DNA of 64,000 nucleotides from an uncultured Pelagibacteraceae bacterium (GTDB lineage: Bacteria; Pseudomonadota; Alphaproteobacteria; Pelagibacterales; Pelagibacteraceae), in NCBI GenBank assembly GCA_902573465.1, contig CACGJX010000003.1, positions 62,001 through 126,000 of the forward strand. The letters run 5' to 3'. The position numbers were made by a program, and so were the translations under genes. Below, piece after piece: positions 1-8,161 of the stretch; the stretch's first letter is position 1, and each line of letters opens with the position of its first letter. Under the pieces are notes generated by a model. It saw nothing but the letters and a program-made list of their open reading frames with translations. It ran no database searches and was not told the origin of the DNA.

Positions 1-237
1 AGATGTTATTTAACAGATAGCCCTCCTGGAACATCCTCAGAAAATCCAACTTCTGGAATGATATCAAAATTAGAAGATTTTGATTACACTATGGAACAAA
101 GTGAAGAAGGATATAAAAACTTTACTGTCATTAAATGTATGATTAAATCTATTGAGTGGCTATATCTTGCTGCTAAAGGTCACCGAAGAGCAAAGTTTGA
201 TTTGGAAAATAAAAAAGAAATCTGGTTAGTTCCTTAA
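1..237 (+). CDS. Pyridoxamine 5'-phosphate oxidase-like flavoprotein, C-terminal fragment
   Basis: An open frame enters from the left edge and ends at a TAA at 235-237, giving 78 C-terminal residues. The segment contains 'WLYLAAKGHRRAKF' and ends 'IWLVP', which resembles the C-terminus of PNPOx-like split-barrel flavoproteins, where the SGHRR-type motif and terminal W-x-x-P are typical. The start lies outside the window. These proteins bind FMN and either oxidise pyridoxamine phosphate or act as general flavin reductases; the fragment does not separate the two. It is followed by about 200 bp of AT-rich DNA in which I see no gene. Confidence 0.6.
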   Translation, partial: RCYLTDSPPGTSSENPTSGMISKLEDFDYTMEQSEEGYKNFTVIKCMIKSIEWLYLAAKGHRRAKFDLENKKEIWLVP

Positions 238-441
238 AAAATAAGTAGTTTAACTGATTACAAAACTTAAAAAGTAACTTCCCATAATTAATGAAATAAA
301 TATGAGCAAATTTAAAATCATGAGTTCGTATTTAAAAATTCACAAATTTTTTAAAAATTAAATTATTTTTTTCATCATTAGTATATAAAAATATCTAAGT
401 AAGAAATTTTAAATTAATTTAAAAGAAATATTAAGTTATTG

Positions 442-954
442 TTAAAAAATTGATTTAGAATATCTTTTCCAATTATCTTGATAATGCTTTGTGTTTTCTA
501 TAATAGCTTTTTTTTCATCTTCGGTAATTTCTCTTACAACTTTACCAGGTGAGCCAATCACTAAGGAGTTATCTGGAATTTCTTTATTTTCTGTAATTAA
601 TGCTTTTGCTCCGATTAGACAATTTTTTCCAATCTTGGCATTATTTAAAATTACGGCTCCGATTCCAATTAAACTATTATCCCCTATCGTACAGCCATGA
701 AGCATAACCATATGTCCAACGGTAACATTTTTTCCAACCCTTAAAGGATAGCCTGGATCAGTGTGTAAAACACTTCCGTCTTGTATATTAGAGCCTTCAC
801 CAATATGAATATTTTCTACATCGCCTCTCAAGGTTGCATTAAACCAAATACTAGAATTTTTTTCTAAGGTAACATCACCTATTATAGTTGCATTAGGCGC
901 TACCCAATTTTCGCCAGAGTTTTTTGGTTTTTTATCTTTTAAATCGTAAAACAT
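442..954 (-). CDS. Gamma-carbonic anhydrase-like hexapeptide-repeat protein (YrdA family)
   Basis: The 170-residue protein is built from left-handed beta-helix hexapeptide repeats from about residue 20 to 130 (for example '[14 protein letters not shown]', '[22 protein letters not shown]'). It carries the three histidines expected as metal ligands in gamma-class carbonic anhydrases (in 'VLHTD', '[10 protein letters not shown]'). Length matches the YrdA/PaaY/CaiE group. Proteins of this family are trimeric cytoplasmic metalloproteins; many have weak or no carbonic anhydrase activity, so the substrate is open. It is transcribed divergently from the thioredoxin-fold gene, with 20 bp between the two starts. 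Confidence 0.85.
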   Translation of the reverse strand: MFYDLKDKKPKNSGENWVAPNATIIGDVTLEKNSSIWFNATLRGDVENIHIGEGSNIQDGSVLHTDPGYPLRVGKNVTVGHMVMLHGCTIGDNSLIGIGAVILNNAKIGKNCLIGAKALITENKEIPDNSLVIGSPGKVVREITEDEKKAIIENTKHYQDNWKRYSKSIF

Positions 955-974
955 AATTTATATATTATTACATT

Positions 975-1529
975 ATGCCTATACAAACTCCAATATGTGA
1001 TTTTGGTCAAAAAGCTCATGACTTTGAGCTTAAATCAACAGAGGGTAAAATCCTTTCCTTAGCAGATGTCAAAGGTGAAAAAGGTACATTAATAATGTTT
1101 ATCTGTAATCACTGTCCATATGTTAAAGCGATAACAAAAGATATTGTTGATGATTGTAATAAATTAAAAAATATGGGTATTAATTCTGTAGCTATTTGCG
1201 CTAATGATGCAGAAAATTATCCTGAGGATTCATTTGAAAATATGATTAAATTTTCAAAAGAAAATCAATTCGGTTTTCCATATTTAGTTGATGAAACTCA
1301 AGAAATTGCAAAAACTTATGATGCAGTATGTACGCCAGATTTTTTTGGTTATAACAAAGATCTGGAACTTCAATACAGGGGAAGAGTAAGAGAACTTAAA
1401 AAATTAATCCCGGTAAGAGATGGAGATAGTGATCTTTTAAAAGCAATGAAACTAATTGCAGAAACTAATAAAGGACCAAAGAAACAAATTCCTAGTGCTG
1501 GATGCGGTATTAAGTGGAAAACTAATTAA
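975..1529 (+). CDS. Thioredoxin-fold/peroxiredoxin-like family protein
   Basis: The 184-residue protein has an AhpC/TSA-like fold: 'DFELKSTEGKILSLADV' near residue 17, followed by the active-site-like 'FICNHCPYVKAI' near residue 42. The CxxC here is C-N-H-C, a pattern typical of a bacterial 'thioredoxin family' group often annotated as redoxin. There is no signal peptide, so it is probably cytoplasmic. Its stop overlaps the start of the next glycosyltransferase (TAATG). The physiological substrate is unknown; a role in thiol/disulfide or peroxide chemistry follows from the family only. Confidence 0.8.
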   Translation: MPIQTPICDFGQKAHDFELKSTEGKILSLADVKGEKGTLIMFICNHCPYVKAITKDIVDDCNKLKNMGINSVAICANDAENYPEDSFENMIKFSKENQFGFPYLVDETQEIAKTYDAVCTPDFFGYNKDLELQYRGRVRELKKLIPVRDGDSDLLKAMKLIAETNKGPKKQIPSAGCGIKWKTN

Positions 1530-2611
1530 TGTATATTCTTGTTACAAGGGCTTTTCCACCAGAATTAGGTGGAATGCAAAGTTTAATGTGGGGTTTATCT
1601 CGTGAAATGTCCAAAAATTTTATGATTAAAGTTTTTGCAGATTATCATGAAAATCACAAAAATTTTGATGAGCAAGCAAGTTTTTCAATTGAAAGAGTTG
1701 GTGGAATAAAATTTTTAAGAAAAATAAGAAAAGCTCAATTAATAAATGAATTTTTAAAAGAAAATAAAGTTGAGGGAATTATTGCAGATCACTGGAAAAG
1801 TTTAGAATTAATTAAGACTGATAAAAAAAAGTATTGTTTAATTCATGGTAAGGAAATCAACCATCCTATAAGAAGCTCACTTAATAAAAGAGCTGTAAAA
1901 GTTCTAAATAATGTAGAAAAAGTAATTGCGAATTCTGAATATACTAAAAACTTAGCAATAAATAATGGTGTAGACCAAAATAGACTAATAGTTATAAATC
2001 CTGGAGTTGATCCAGTTCAGGAATTAAATAAAAAATCACTTGAGAAAGTTGAAAGTTTATTAAAAATTAAAACACCAAGACTTATTACTGTTTCTAGATT
2101 TGATAAAAGAAAAAATCATGAAAAAGTAATTATGGCATTAAGAAATTTAAAACAACTATACCCAGATATTGTTTATATTTGTATTGGTTATGGTGACGAA
2201 GAAGAGAATATAAAAAAATTAGTTGAAGAATTAGATCTAACTTCACAAGTAATGTTCTTTAAAGATATAAGTTCTGATTTAAAAAATGCGTTAATTGCTA
2301 AATCAAATATCTTTGTAATGCCCTCTATAATAAATAAAACTTCTGTTGAAGGTTTTGGAATAGTTTATATTGAGGCTGCACAATACAGAATTCCCTCTCT
2401 TGGGGGAAAAGATGGTGGTGCATCAGATGCTATTCAACACAATAAAACTGGATTAATTTGTGACGGTAACAATTTAGATGATATTTATACATCATTAAAT
2501 TCTATGATAGAAAATAAGAAATACATTGAACTTGGAAAAAATGCTCAAGAGTATGTTTCAAAATTTCAGTGGGATAAAACTCTAGAGGAATACAAAAAAA
2601 TTCTTAATTAA
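1529..2611 (+). CDS. Glycosyltransferase family 4 (GT-B fold)
   Basis: A 360-residue protein with a GT4 layout. The N-terminal acceptor domain starts 'TRAFPPELGGMQ', the typical P-x-x-GG entry loop. The C-terminal nucleotide-sugar domain includes 'TVSRFDKRKNHEKVI' (about residue 188) and the E-x7-E-type region 'SVEGFGIVYIEAA' near residue 273. Sugar and acceptor cannot be read from sequence. It probably acts at the inner face of the membrane in glycan or glycolipid assembly. The gene overlaps the preceding stop by 1 bp and runs tail-to-tail into the GT9 gene with a 4 bp overlap. Confidence 0.85.
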   Translation: MYILVTRAFPPELGGMQSLMWGLSREMSKNFMIKVFADYHENHKNFDEQASFSIERVGGIKFLRKIRKAQLINEFLKENKVEGIIADHWKSLELIKTDKKKYCLIHGKEINHPIRSSLNKRAVKVLNNVEKVIANSEYTKNLAINNGVDQNRLIVINPGVDPVQELNKKSLEKVESLLKIKTPRLITVSRFDKRKNHEKVIMALRNLKQLYPDIVYICIGYGDEEENIKKLVEELDLTSQVMFFKDISSDLKNALIAKSNIFVMPSIINKTSVEGFGIVYIEAAQYRIPSLGGKDGGASDAIQHNKTGLICDGNNLDDIYTSLNSMIENKKYIELGKNAQEYVSKFQWDKTLEEYKKILN

Positions 2612-3549
2612 TTTAAAGATTTACTTAATCTTTCAAAAACTTTTTCTGCACTTAAATTATTAAGGTCTGTAACTTCGATTGCTTTAAAATTTTCTCTTTC
2701 GATACTAACTTTGTAAGCAGTTGTATGTTTTCCGAACAAAGTTAACCCTTTCGCGCCCACATGAGCTGCGATGTGAGCTGGTCCAGTATCATTTGCCACC
2801 ACAAAAGAGCTTTCTTTAATTAAGGATGTTAATTGAGAGATACTAAGTGCTTTTCCATTATCCAATAAAGGCTCAGCATTAATTTCCTTAGCAATATTTA
2901 TTTCTGTAGGTCCAGGAGCTGTAATGATTTTATATTCGTTACCAAATTTATCAGAAATAAGTTTTATTAGATTATTGTAATAAGGCCATTTTTTAATATC
3001 AAGATGCTGGGAGCAAAAAGGAAATAGTAAAATAAATTTATCCAGTTTAAAATTTTTTTTAATTTTACTGATCTCAGAACACGCCCAGCTAAAATCAGGA
3101 TTTAAGGTGCAAGATGTTTTCACACCTGATGCTTGTAATTGATGATTGAACCTATCTAAAACAGAATGTTTATCAAATTCTTTTTTATTTATTACTTCAG
3201 GTAAAGTTGTAATAGAGCTAGACCATATTTCTTTTTTTGCTTTAGGAAAAAGAATATTTTTGTAAAAATTTGTTCTCGATGAATTTTGTAAATCAAAAAC
3301 TTTTGAAAATTTGAATTTTTTAAGTTCTTTCATCAAAAAATACAAATAAATTAAATTATATCGAGGCAACCTTTTGTCTAAAATCACTTCATGAATAAAT
3401 GGATTTTTCTTAAATACTTCAAAATAAGCTTTTGTAGTTAACAAATAAATTTTATCATTTTTGTGATTTTCAGATATGTCTTGAATTGCACCACTTGCTT
3501 GAGCTATATCTCCTAGTGATCCATGTTTAATTATTAAAATATTAGACAT
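2608..3549 (-). CDS. Glycosyltransferase family 9 (heptosyltransferase-like)
   Basis: The 313-residue protein starts 'MSNILIIKHGSLGDI', the standard GT9 N-terminus that binds the acceptor. It has the donor-domain signature 'VVANDTGPAHIAAHVG' near residue 252. Length is slightly short for WaaC/WaaF (about 330-350) but normal for GT9. Family members transfer ADP-heptose to the lipopolysaccharide core; here the donor is not proven. It is divergent from the DUF6165 gene (32 bp gap) and probably takes part in outer-membrane glycan synthesis. Confidence 0.85.
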   Translation of the reverse strand: MSNILIIKHGSLGDIAQASGAIQDISENHKNDKIYLLTTKAYFEVFKKNPFIHEVILDKRLPRYNLIYLYFLMKELKKFKFSKVFDLQNSSRTNFYKNILFPKAKKEIWSSSITTLPEVINKKEFDKHSVLDRFNHQLQASGVKTSCTLNPDFSWACSEISKIKKNFKLDKFILLFPFCSQHLDIKKWPYYNNLIKLISDKFGNEYKIITAPGPTEINIAKEINAEPLLDNGKALSISQLTSLIKESSFVVANDTGPAHIAAHVGAKGLTLFGKHTTAYKVSIERENFKAIEVTDLNNLSAEKVFERLSKSLN

Positions 3550-3581
3550 ATTTATAACAAAATAACACAGTATTTAATTTT

Positions 3582-3971
3582 ATGAATAAAATTATAATAG
3601 AAATTTCTGTTGGTGAACTTTTGGATAAAATTTCAATTCTAGAAATCAAACAAGTTAAAATAAAAGATCCTGATAAAATTAGATATATTAATAATGAGTA
3701 TTCTATTTTAAAGAGTCAATTTGAAAAAAATGTAAAATCAGATGATAAACTTAATCAACTTTATAAGTCACTTAAAGAAATTAATTCAAAACTTTGGATC
3801 ATAGAAGATGATAAAAGACAATGTGAAAAAAACAATGAGTTTGGGGAGAAATTCATCAAACTATCTAGAGATGTTCATTTTCTTAACGACGATAGAGCAA
3901 AAATTAAACTTGAAATTAATATCCACTCAGGCTCAAAAATAAGAGAGATAAAACAATACAAAAAATATTGA
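3582..3971 (+). CDS. DUF6165-like protein
   Basis: A 129-residue, highly charged, mostly helical protein starting with 'IIIEISVGELLDKISILEIK', which I recognise as the hallmark of the DUF6165 family. Most of the chain from residue 10 to 110 looks like a helical hairpin or coiled coil. No function is known to me. Members commonly sit next to sugar-modifying or sulfotransferase genes, and here the gene lies between a glycosyltransferase and a TylF-like methyltransferase, whose ATG it overlaps by 1 bp (TGATG). A part in surface glycan modification is an inference from context. Confidence 0.7.
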   Translation: MNKIIIEISVGELLDKISILEIKQVKIKDPDKIRYINNEYSILKSQFEKNVKSDDKLNQLYKSLKEINSKLWIIEDDKRQCEKNNEFGEKFIKLSRDVHFLNDDRAKIKLEINIHSGSKIREIKQYKKY

Positions 3972-4696
3972 TGTTTAAAAAGATTTTAAAAAAAATTACA
4001 GCATTTGCAGGATATAAATTTATAAAAAAAATTGACCATGAATTAGAGAATACTTCTAAATTTAATAAAGAATTGATAAAAAACTTTTCCGAATACACCA
4101 TGACATCTAACATGAAAATTTTTTCACTTATCAAAGCATTCGAATACATAAATGAATTCAATATAGAAGGAGATTTTGTTGAGTGTGGAGTTTATACAGG
4201 TGGGAATATAATGATACTTAAAAAGTTAATAAAGCATCATAATTTAAGAAGAAATATTTACGCCTATGATACATTTGAAGGAATGACAAGTCCAACGTCT
4301 TACGATATTAAAATTGATGGAACTGTTGCAAGTAAAAAATTTTTAAAAAAAGATAGTTGGTCTAGCTGTTCATTAGAAAAAGTAAAAAAAAATTTTAAAG
4401 AAATGAACCTTGATTTAAATGATATTAAATTTGTGAAGGGAAAAGTAGAAGATACACTTAAAATTCAAGATAATTTACCAAAAAAAATATCAATTTTAAG
4501 ACTAGATACTGATTTTTATGAGAGTACTAAAATAGAATTGGAATACTTATATCCCTTAGTAGTAGATGGTGGAATATTGATTATTGATGATTACGGTAGT
4601 TGGTTAGGATCTAAAAAAGCTACAGATGAATATTTTTCAAAAAAAAGAAATTTTATGCATTTTATTGATCACTCAGCGAGAATGATAATTAAATAA
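3971..4696 (+). CDS. TylF/MycF-family O-methyltransferase
   Basis: The ATG at 3971 is preferred over the TTG used in the ORF track, giving 241 residues. It contains 'GDFVECGVYTGGNIMIL' (about residue 60), the SAM-binding loop of the TylF/macrocin O-methyltransferase family, then 'YAYDTFEGM' and the acidic metal-binding region 'RLDTDFYEST' and 'LIIDDYGSW', which fit a divalent-metal-dependent sugar O-methyltransferase. Likely role: O-methylation of a sugar on a surface glycan. It is translationally coupled to the DUF6165 gene by the overlapping TGATG. Confidence 0.8.
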   Translation: MFKKILKKITAFAGYKFIKKIDHELENTSKFNKELIKNFSEYTMTSNMKIFSLIKAFEYINEFNIEGDFVECGVYTGGNIMILKKLIKHHNLRRNIYAYDTFEGMTSPTSYDIKIDGTVASKKFLKKDSWSSCSLEKVKKNFKEMNLDLNDIKFVKGKVEDTLKIQDNLPKKISILRLDTDFYESTKIELEYLYPLVVDGGILIIDDYGSWLGSKKATDEYFSKKRNFMHFIDHSARMIIK

Positions 4697-4711
4697 TTAT
4701 TAAATATTCCG

Positions 4712-5863
4712 ATGGCACTTCATTTTTCACAAGAAGAATTTTCTAATAGAAAAAGTAAAGTATTAAATTCTATGAAAGAGCAAAACCTGGATGCTCTTTT
4801 AATGTTTAGACAAGAGTCTATGTATTGGTTGACTGGTTATGATACTTTTGGTTATGTTTTTTTTCAAACATTAGTATTAGATAAAAGTGGAAATATAATA
4901 CTGCTCACAAGAGCTCCAGATTTAAGACAGGCTCAAAATACATCTAACATAGAAAATATTAGAATTTGGGTTGATAAAGATGGATCGAATCCAACTGATG
5001 ATCTTAAAGTTATTTTAAATGAGTTAAATCTTAAAGGAAAAAAATTAGGAATTGAATATGAAGCCTATGGTTTAACTGGTCGTAATGCTCTTCGATTAAA
5101 CAAGTCTTTAGAAAATTATTGTTCTCTTGAAGATAAATCGGACTTAATAACAAAAATAAGAGTGGTTAAATCAAAAGAAGAGATTATTTATGTTAAAAAA
5201 GCTGCAGAGCTTGCAGATAAAGCTTTAGATGAAGTATGGAAACATGCAAAAGCTGGTGTTAGTGAGTCTAAAATATTGGCTGAAATGAATAAAGTTATAT
5301 TCGAAGGTGGGGGAGATTACCCTGCAAATGAATTTATAATAGGTTCTGGTAAAAATGCACTGCTTTGTCGCTATCAAGCAGAAAAACAAATTTTAGATAA
5401 TAAAGACCAATTAACTGTTGAATGGGCTGGTACCTATAGACATTACCATTCTGCAATGTTTAGAACTATTCCTATTGGTAAAGCAGATCCTAAACATTAT
5501 GAAATGCATAAAGCATGTGTTGAAGCTCTTAAAAATTGTGAAAGTAAATTAAAACCTGGTAATAAAGTTGGAGAAGTTTTTGATATTCATGCAAAAACTT
5601 TTGATGATCTTGGTTTTAAAGATGCTAGAATGAACGCCTGTGGTTACTCTTTAGGAAACACTTTTTCTCCCAACTGGATGGATTGGCCAATGCTATATGC
5701 AAAAAATCCTTATGTGATTCAGCCTGGAAATGTTTTTTTTATGCATATGATATTAATGGACTCTAAAAACCAGTTAGCAATGAATTTAGGTGAAACTTAT
5801 TTGGTTACAGAGAATGGTAATGAGAGACTTGGTAAACAAAAATTAGATTTAGTAATACTTTAA
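4712..5863 (+). CDS. M24-fold (creatinase/ectoine hydrolase DoeA-like) protein lacking metal ligands
   Basis: A 383-residue pita-bread-fold protein with an N-terminal creatinase domain (residues 10-140) and a C-terminal M24 domain (150-375). Where metallopeptidases have the first two Asp metal ligands, this one reads 'VEWAGTYRHYHSAMFRT'. Near the C-terminus the usual His and Glu ligands are replaced in 'GYSLGNTFSPNWMDW' and 'GNVFFMHMILM'. This matches the non-metallo branch that holds creatinase and ectoine hydrolase (DoeA), so a C-N hydrolase for a small compound is more likely than a prolidase. It is convergent with the ABC permease gene (4 bp overlap). The exact substrate is unknown. Confidence 0.7.
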   Translation: MALHFSQEEFSNRKSKVLNSMKEQNLDALLMFRQESMYWLTGYDTFGYVFFQTLVLDKSGNIILLTRAPDLRQAQNTSNIENIRIWVDKDGSNPTDDLKVILNELNLKGKKLGIEYEAYGLTGRNALRLNKSLENYCSLEDKSDLITKIRVVKSKEEIIYVKKAAELADKALDEVWKHAKAGVSESKILAEMNKVIFEGGGDYPANEFIIGSGKNALLCRYQAEKQILDNKDQLTVEWAGTYRHYHSAMFRTIPIGKADPKHYEMHKACVEALKNCESKLKPGNKVGEVFDIHAKTFDDLGFKDARMNACGYSLGNTFSPNWMDWPMLYAKNPYVIQPGNVFFMHMILMDSKNQLAMNLGETYLVTENGNERLGKQKLDLVIL

Positions 5864-6534
5864 TTAAAACTGTATTTCTTCTCTAAAAACTTTATCACAT
5901 TATGGATAACAAAAGTCATAAATAGATAAATCCCACCAGCTACAATAAATACCTCTATTGGTTTAAAAGTTGTAGAAATTATATATTTTGCAACACCTGT
6001 AAGGTCCATTATGGTGACTGTGCTCGCTAAAGAAGTTCCTTTCATCATCAGGATAATTTCATTTCCATAAGCTGGTAAAGATTGTCTTATGGCGATAGGT
6101 ATCTGAATTTTATAAAAAATTACTTTATTTGAGATGCCCAAACTTTTACCAGCCTCTATTATTCCGGGTTTAATTGTTTGAAATGCTGATCTTAATATCT
6201 CTGAGGTGTAAGCACCAGTGTTTAGAGCAAAAGCAATAATTGCACACCAATATGGTTCTTTTAAAATTACCCATAAAACTGTAGATCTTAAATATTCAAT
6301 CTGACCTAATCCAAAATAAATTATAAAAATTTGTACTAAAAGTGGTGTGCCTCTAAAAATATATGAATATCCGTAAGCAAATCTGTTGATAAAAATATTT
6401 TTATTTAATCTTAGAATTGCAAAAAACAATCCAATCAACAACCCTATTATTAATGAAACTGAAAGAAGTTTTAAAGTTATCACTGCTGCACTTAATAATT
6501 TAGGGAAACTATTAATCATTAACTCAAGATCCAT
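5860..6534 (-). CDS. Polar amino-acid ABC transporter permease (HisM-type)
   Basis: The 224-residue inner-membrane protein has about five transmembrane helices and the EAA-like cytoplasmic loop 'EAGKSLGISNKVIFYKIQIP' (about residue 130), where it contacts the ATPase. 'GTPLLVQIFIIYFGLG' is the typical HisM/HisQ family motif. It starts 1 bp inside the stop of the other permease gene, forming a pair that would make a heterodimeric channel. No ATPase gene lies in this operon. The substrate is probably a polar or basic amino acid, judged from the binding protein. Confidence 0.85.
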   Translation of the reverse strand: MDLELMINSFPKLLSAAVITLKLLSVSLIIGLLIGLFFAILRLNKNIFINRFAYGYSYIFRGTPLLVQIFIIYFGLGQIEYLRSTVLWVILKEPYWCAIIAFALNTGAYTSEILRSAFQTIKPGIIEAGKSLGISNKVIFYKIQIPIAIRQSLPAYGNEIILMMKGTSLASTVTIMDLTGVAKYIISTTFKPIEVFIVAGGIYLFMTFVIHNVIKFLEKKYSFN

Positions 6535-7226
6535 TAGAACCCCCTACTATATTTAACTTCTAATCTATTTATTAATTTCATACTTACAAAAGTAAGTAAT
6601 AAATACAAAACTGCAGCAAATGAATAAAAGAATAATGGATCTCTTGTAGATCCGGCAGCAATATAAGATTGTCTCATGATTTCAACTAAACCTGTAACTG
6701 AAATTAGAGAAGTGTCTTTTAGAGTTATTTGCCAAACATTACTTAGATTTGGAATAGCTAATCTTAATGTTTGAGGTAAAATTATCTTAAAAAATTTTCC
6801 AAACTTATTAAGTCCTAATACATTTGCAGCTTCAAACTGGCCTTTATCGATTGATTGAATAGCTCCTCTAAAAACCTCCGTTGAATAAGCACCAGAGATT
6901 ATTCCAATCGCAAAAGCACCTGTGATAAATGCGTTAATTTCAATATATTCGTTATAACCAAATATTGATGCAACGAACATAACTGCGCCAGTTCCACCAA
7001 AAAAGAAAAGGTAAATTACTAATAATTCTGGAACACCTCTTATTATAGTTGTGTAAGAATTGGCAATAAAATTTAAAAACTTATTTTTAGATAATTTTAA
7101 TGGAGTGAAGATCAATGCAAAAAGAAAACCTATAAACATTGCCGTTATCGAAACAGCTATAGTCATTAGGGTTGCATAAAATAATTCATCACCCCAACCA
7201 GTATCTCCAAATGCTAGAAGTTCCAT
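6534..7226 (-). CDS. Polar amino-acid ABC transporter permease (HisQ-type)
   Basis: A 230-residue membrane protein of the His/Glu/Gln/Arg permease family, with 'RGVPELLVIYLFFFGGTGA' near residue 63 and the EAA loop 'EAANVLGLNKFGKFFKIILP' near residue 132. Five membrane segments are apparent. It lies between the periplasmic binding protein gene (45 bp upstream) and the HisM-type permease, with which it overlaps by 1 bp. It should form the membrane channel together with that protein. Substrate is inferred from the neighbouring binding protein. Confidence 0.85.
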   Translation of the reverse strand: MELLAFGDTGWGDELFYATLMTIAVSITAMFIGFLFALIFTPLKLSKNKFLNFIANSYTTIIRGVPELLVIYLFFFGGTGAVMFVASIFGYNEYIEINAFITGAFAIGIISGAYSTEVFRGAIQSIDKGQFEAANVLGLNKFGKFFKIILPQTLRLAIPNLSNVWQITLKDTSLISVTGLVEIMRQSYIAAGSTRDPLFFYSFAAVLYLLLTFVSMKLINRLEVKYSRGF

Positions 7227-7271
7227 ACAGATCGGCGACTATACATGATAGTCGCCAAATCTAAAATTTAA

Positions 7272-8099
7272 TTACATAGAAGCGTCGAAACCAAACCACT
7301 TAGTAGCAATTCTACTAATGTCTCCGTTTTTTCTCGCTTTATTAATAGCGGCATTAAACTTTTTCAAAAGTTCAGTATCATCTTTTCTAATACCTACTCC
7401 AACACCATTTCCAAATGCACCACCTGAGAAAGTTGGTCCAGTTAAGACAACTGGCTTACCAGATTTTTCTGCATAATCGCTAAATGCAACAGCAGCAGCT
7501 AATGCAGCATCACATCTTCCTGATGCTAAATCTAAGTTAACTTCGTCTTGTGTTTTGTATGTTCTGACATTTACTTTTCCTACATCACCAGAGTCTAAAA
7601 AGTTTTGGTGAATCGTAGCAGTTTGTACACAAACAGTTTTACCTGCTAATGCAGCAGTAAGTGTTTTAAGATCTTTTTTAGCTGCAGCATTTGGTTTTGT
7701 AAGATTTATCCCAGCAGATGTATCTAAACCTTCAAGGCTAGATCCTTTCATGACTGCTAAAGATGCAACCTCATCTGCATATCCTTGAGAAAAGCTAATA
7801 GCTTTTTGTCTTTCTGCAGTAATTGACATTCCTGCCATTATTGCATCAAACTTTCTCATGATTAAAGCTGGAATCATTCCATCCCAATCTTGTTCAACTA
7901 TTACACATTGTTGTCCAATGTATCTGCATAGCGTGTAAGCTAATTCAACTTCGAATCCTATTAACTTACCTGCCTCATTTTTTGAGTTCCATGGAGGATA
8001 AGCACCCTCTGTTCCAATTCTTATTTTATCAGCATTGACATTTCCCATTACCAATAGAGAAAATAAAACTGAAAAAATGGTTTTCTTGAATATATTCAT
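7272..8099 (-). CDS. Periplasmic amino-acid-binding protein (lysine/arginine/ornithine/histidine type)
   Basis: The start chosen is the ATG at 8099, not the ORF-track 8135, because a strong ribosome site (AAAGGAGA) sits just upstream and the resulting N-terminus is a clean signal peptide ending about 'NVNA|DKIRIG'. The 275-residue protein then shows the SBP family 3 pattern: 'IGTEGAYPPWN', 'GFEVELAYTLCRYIG', 'WDGMIPALIMRKFDAIMAGMSIT'. Arg and Asp positions expected to hold the alpha-amino and carboxyl groups of an amino acid are present. It delivers solute to the two permeases encoded downstream. Confidence 0.85.
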   Translation of the reverse strand: MNIFKKTIFSVLFSLLVMGNVNADKIRIGTEGAYPPWNSKNEAGKLIGFEVELAYTLCRYIGQQCVIVEQDWDGMIPALIMRKFDAIMAGMSITAERQKAISFSQGYADEVASLAVMKGSSLEGLDTSAGINLTKPNAAAKKDLKTLTAALAGKTVCVQTATIHQNFLDSGDVGKVNVRTYKTQDEVNLDLASGRCDAALAAAVAFSDYAEKSGKPVVLTGPTFSGGAFGNGVGVGIRKDDTELLKKFNAAINKARKNGDISRIATKWFGFDASM

Positions 8100-8161
8100 T
8101 GTTATCTCCTTTAATAAAAAAAAATAGTATTTCACAGATTATGGATATTAAAAAGAAAAAA

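Noticed and set aside
238-441. AT-rich 204-bp gap searched for a small gene or RNA
   Set aside because: No start codon with ribosome site and useful frame, no stable hairpin with T-run; it appears to be plain spacer.
3968-3970. TTG start for the TylF-like methyltransferase given in the ORF track
   Set aside because: An ATG follows immediately at 3971 and overlaps the previous stop in the usual coupled TGATG arrangement.
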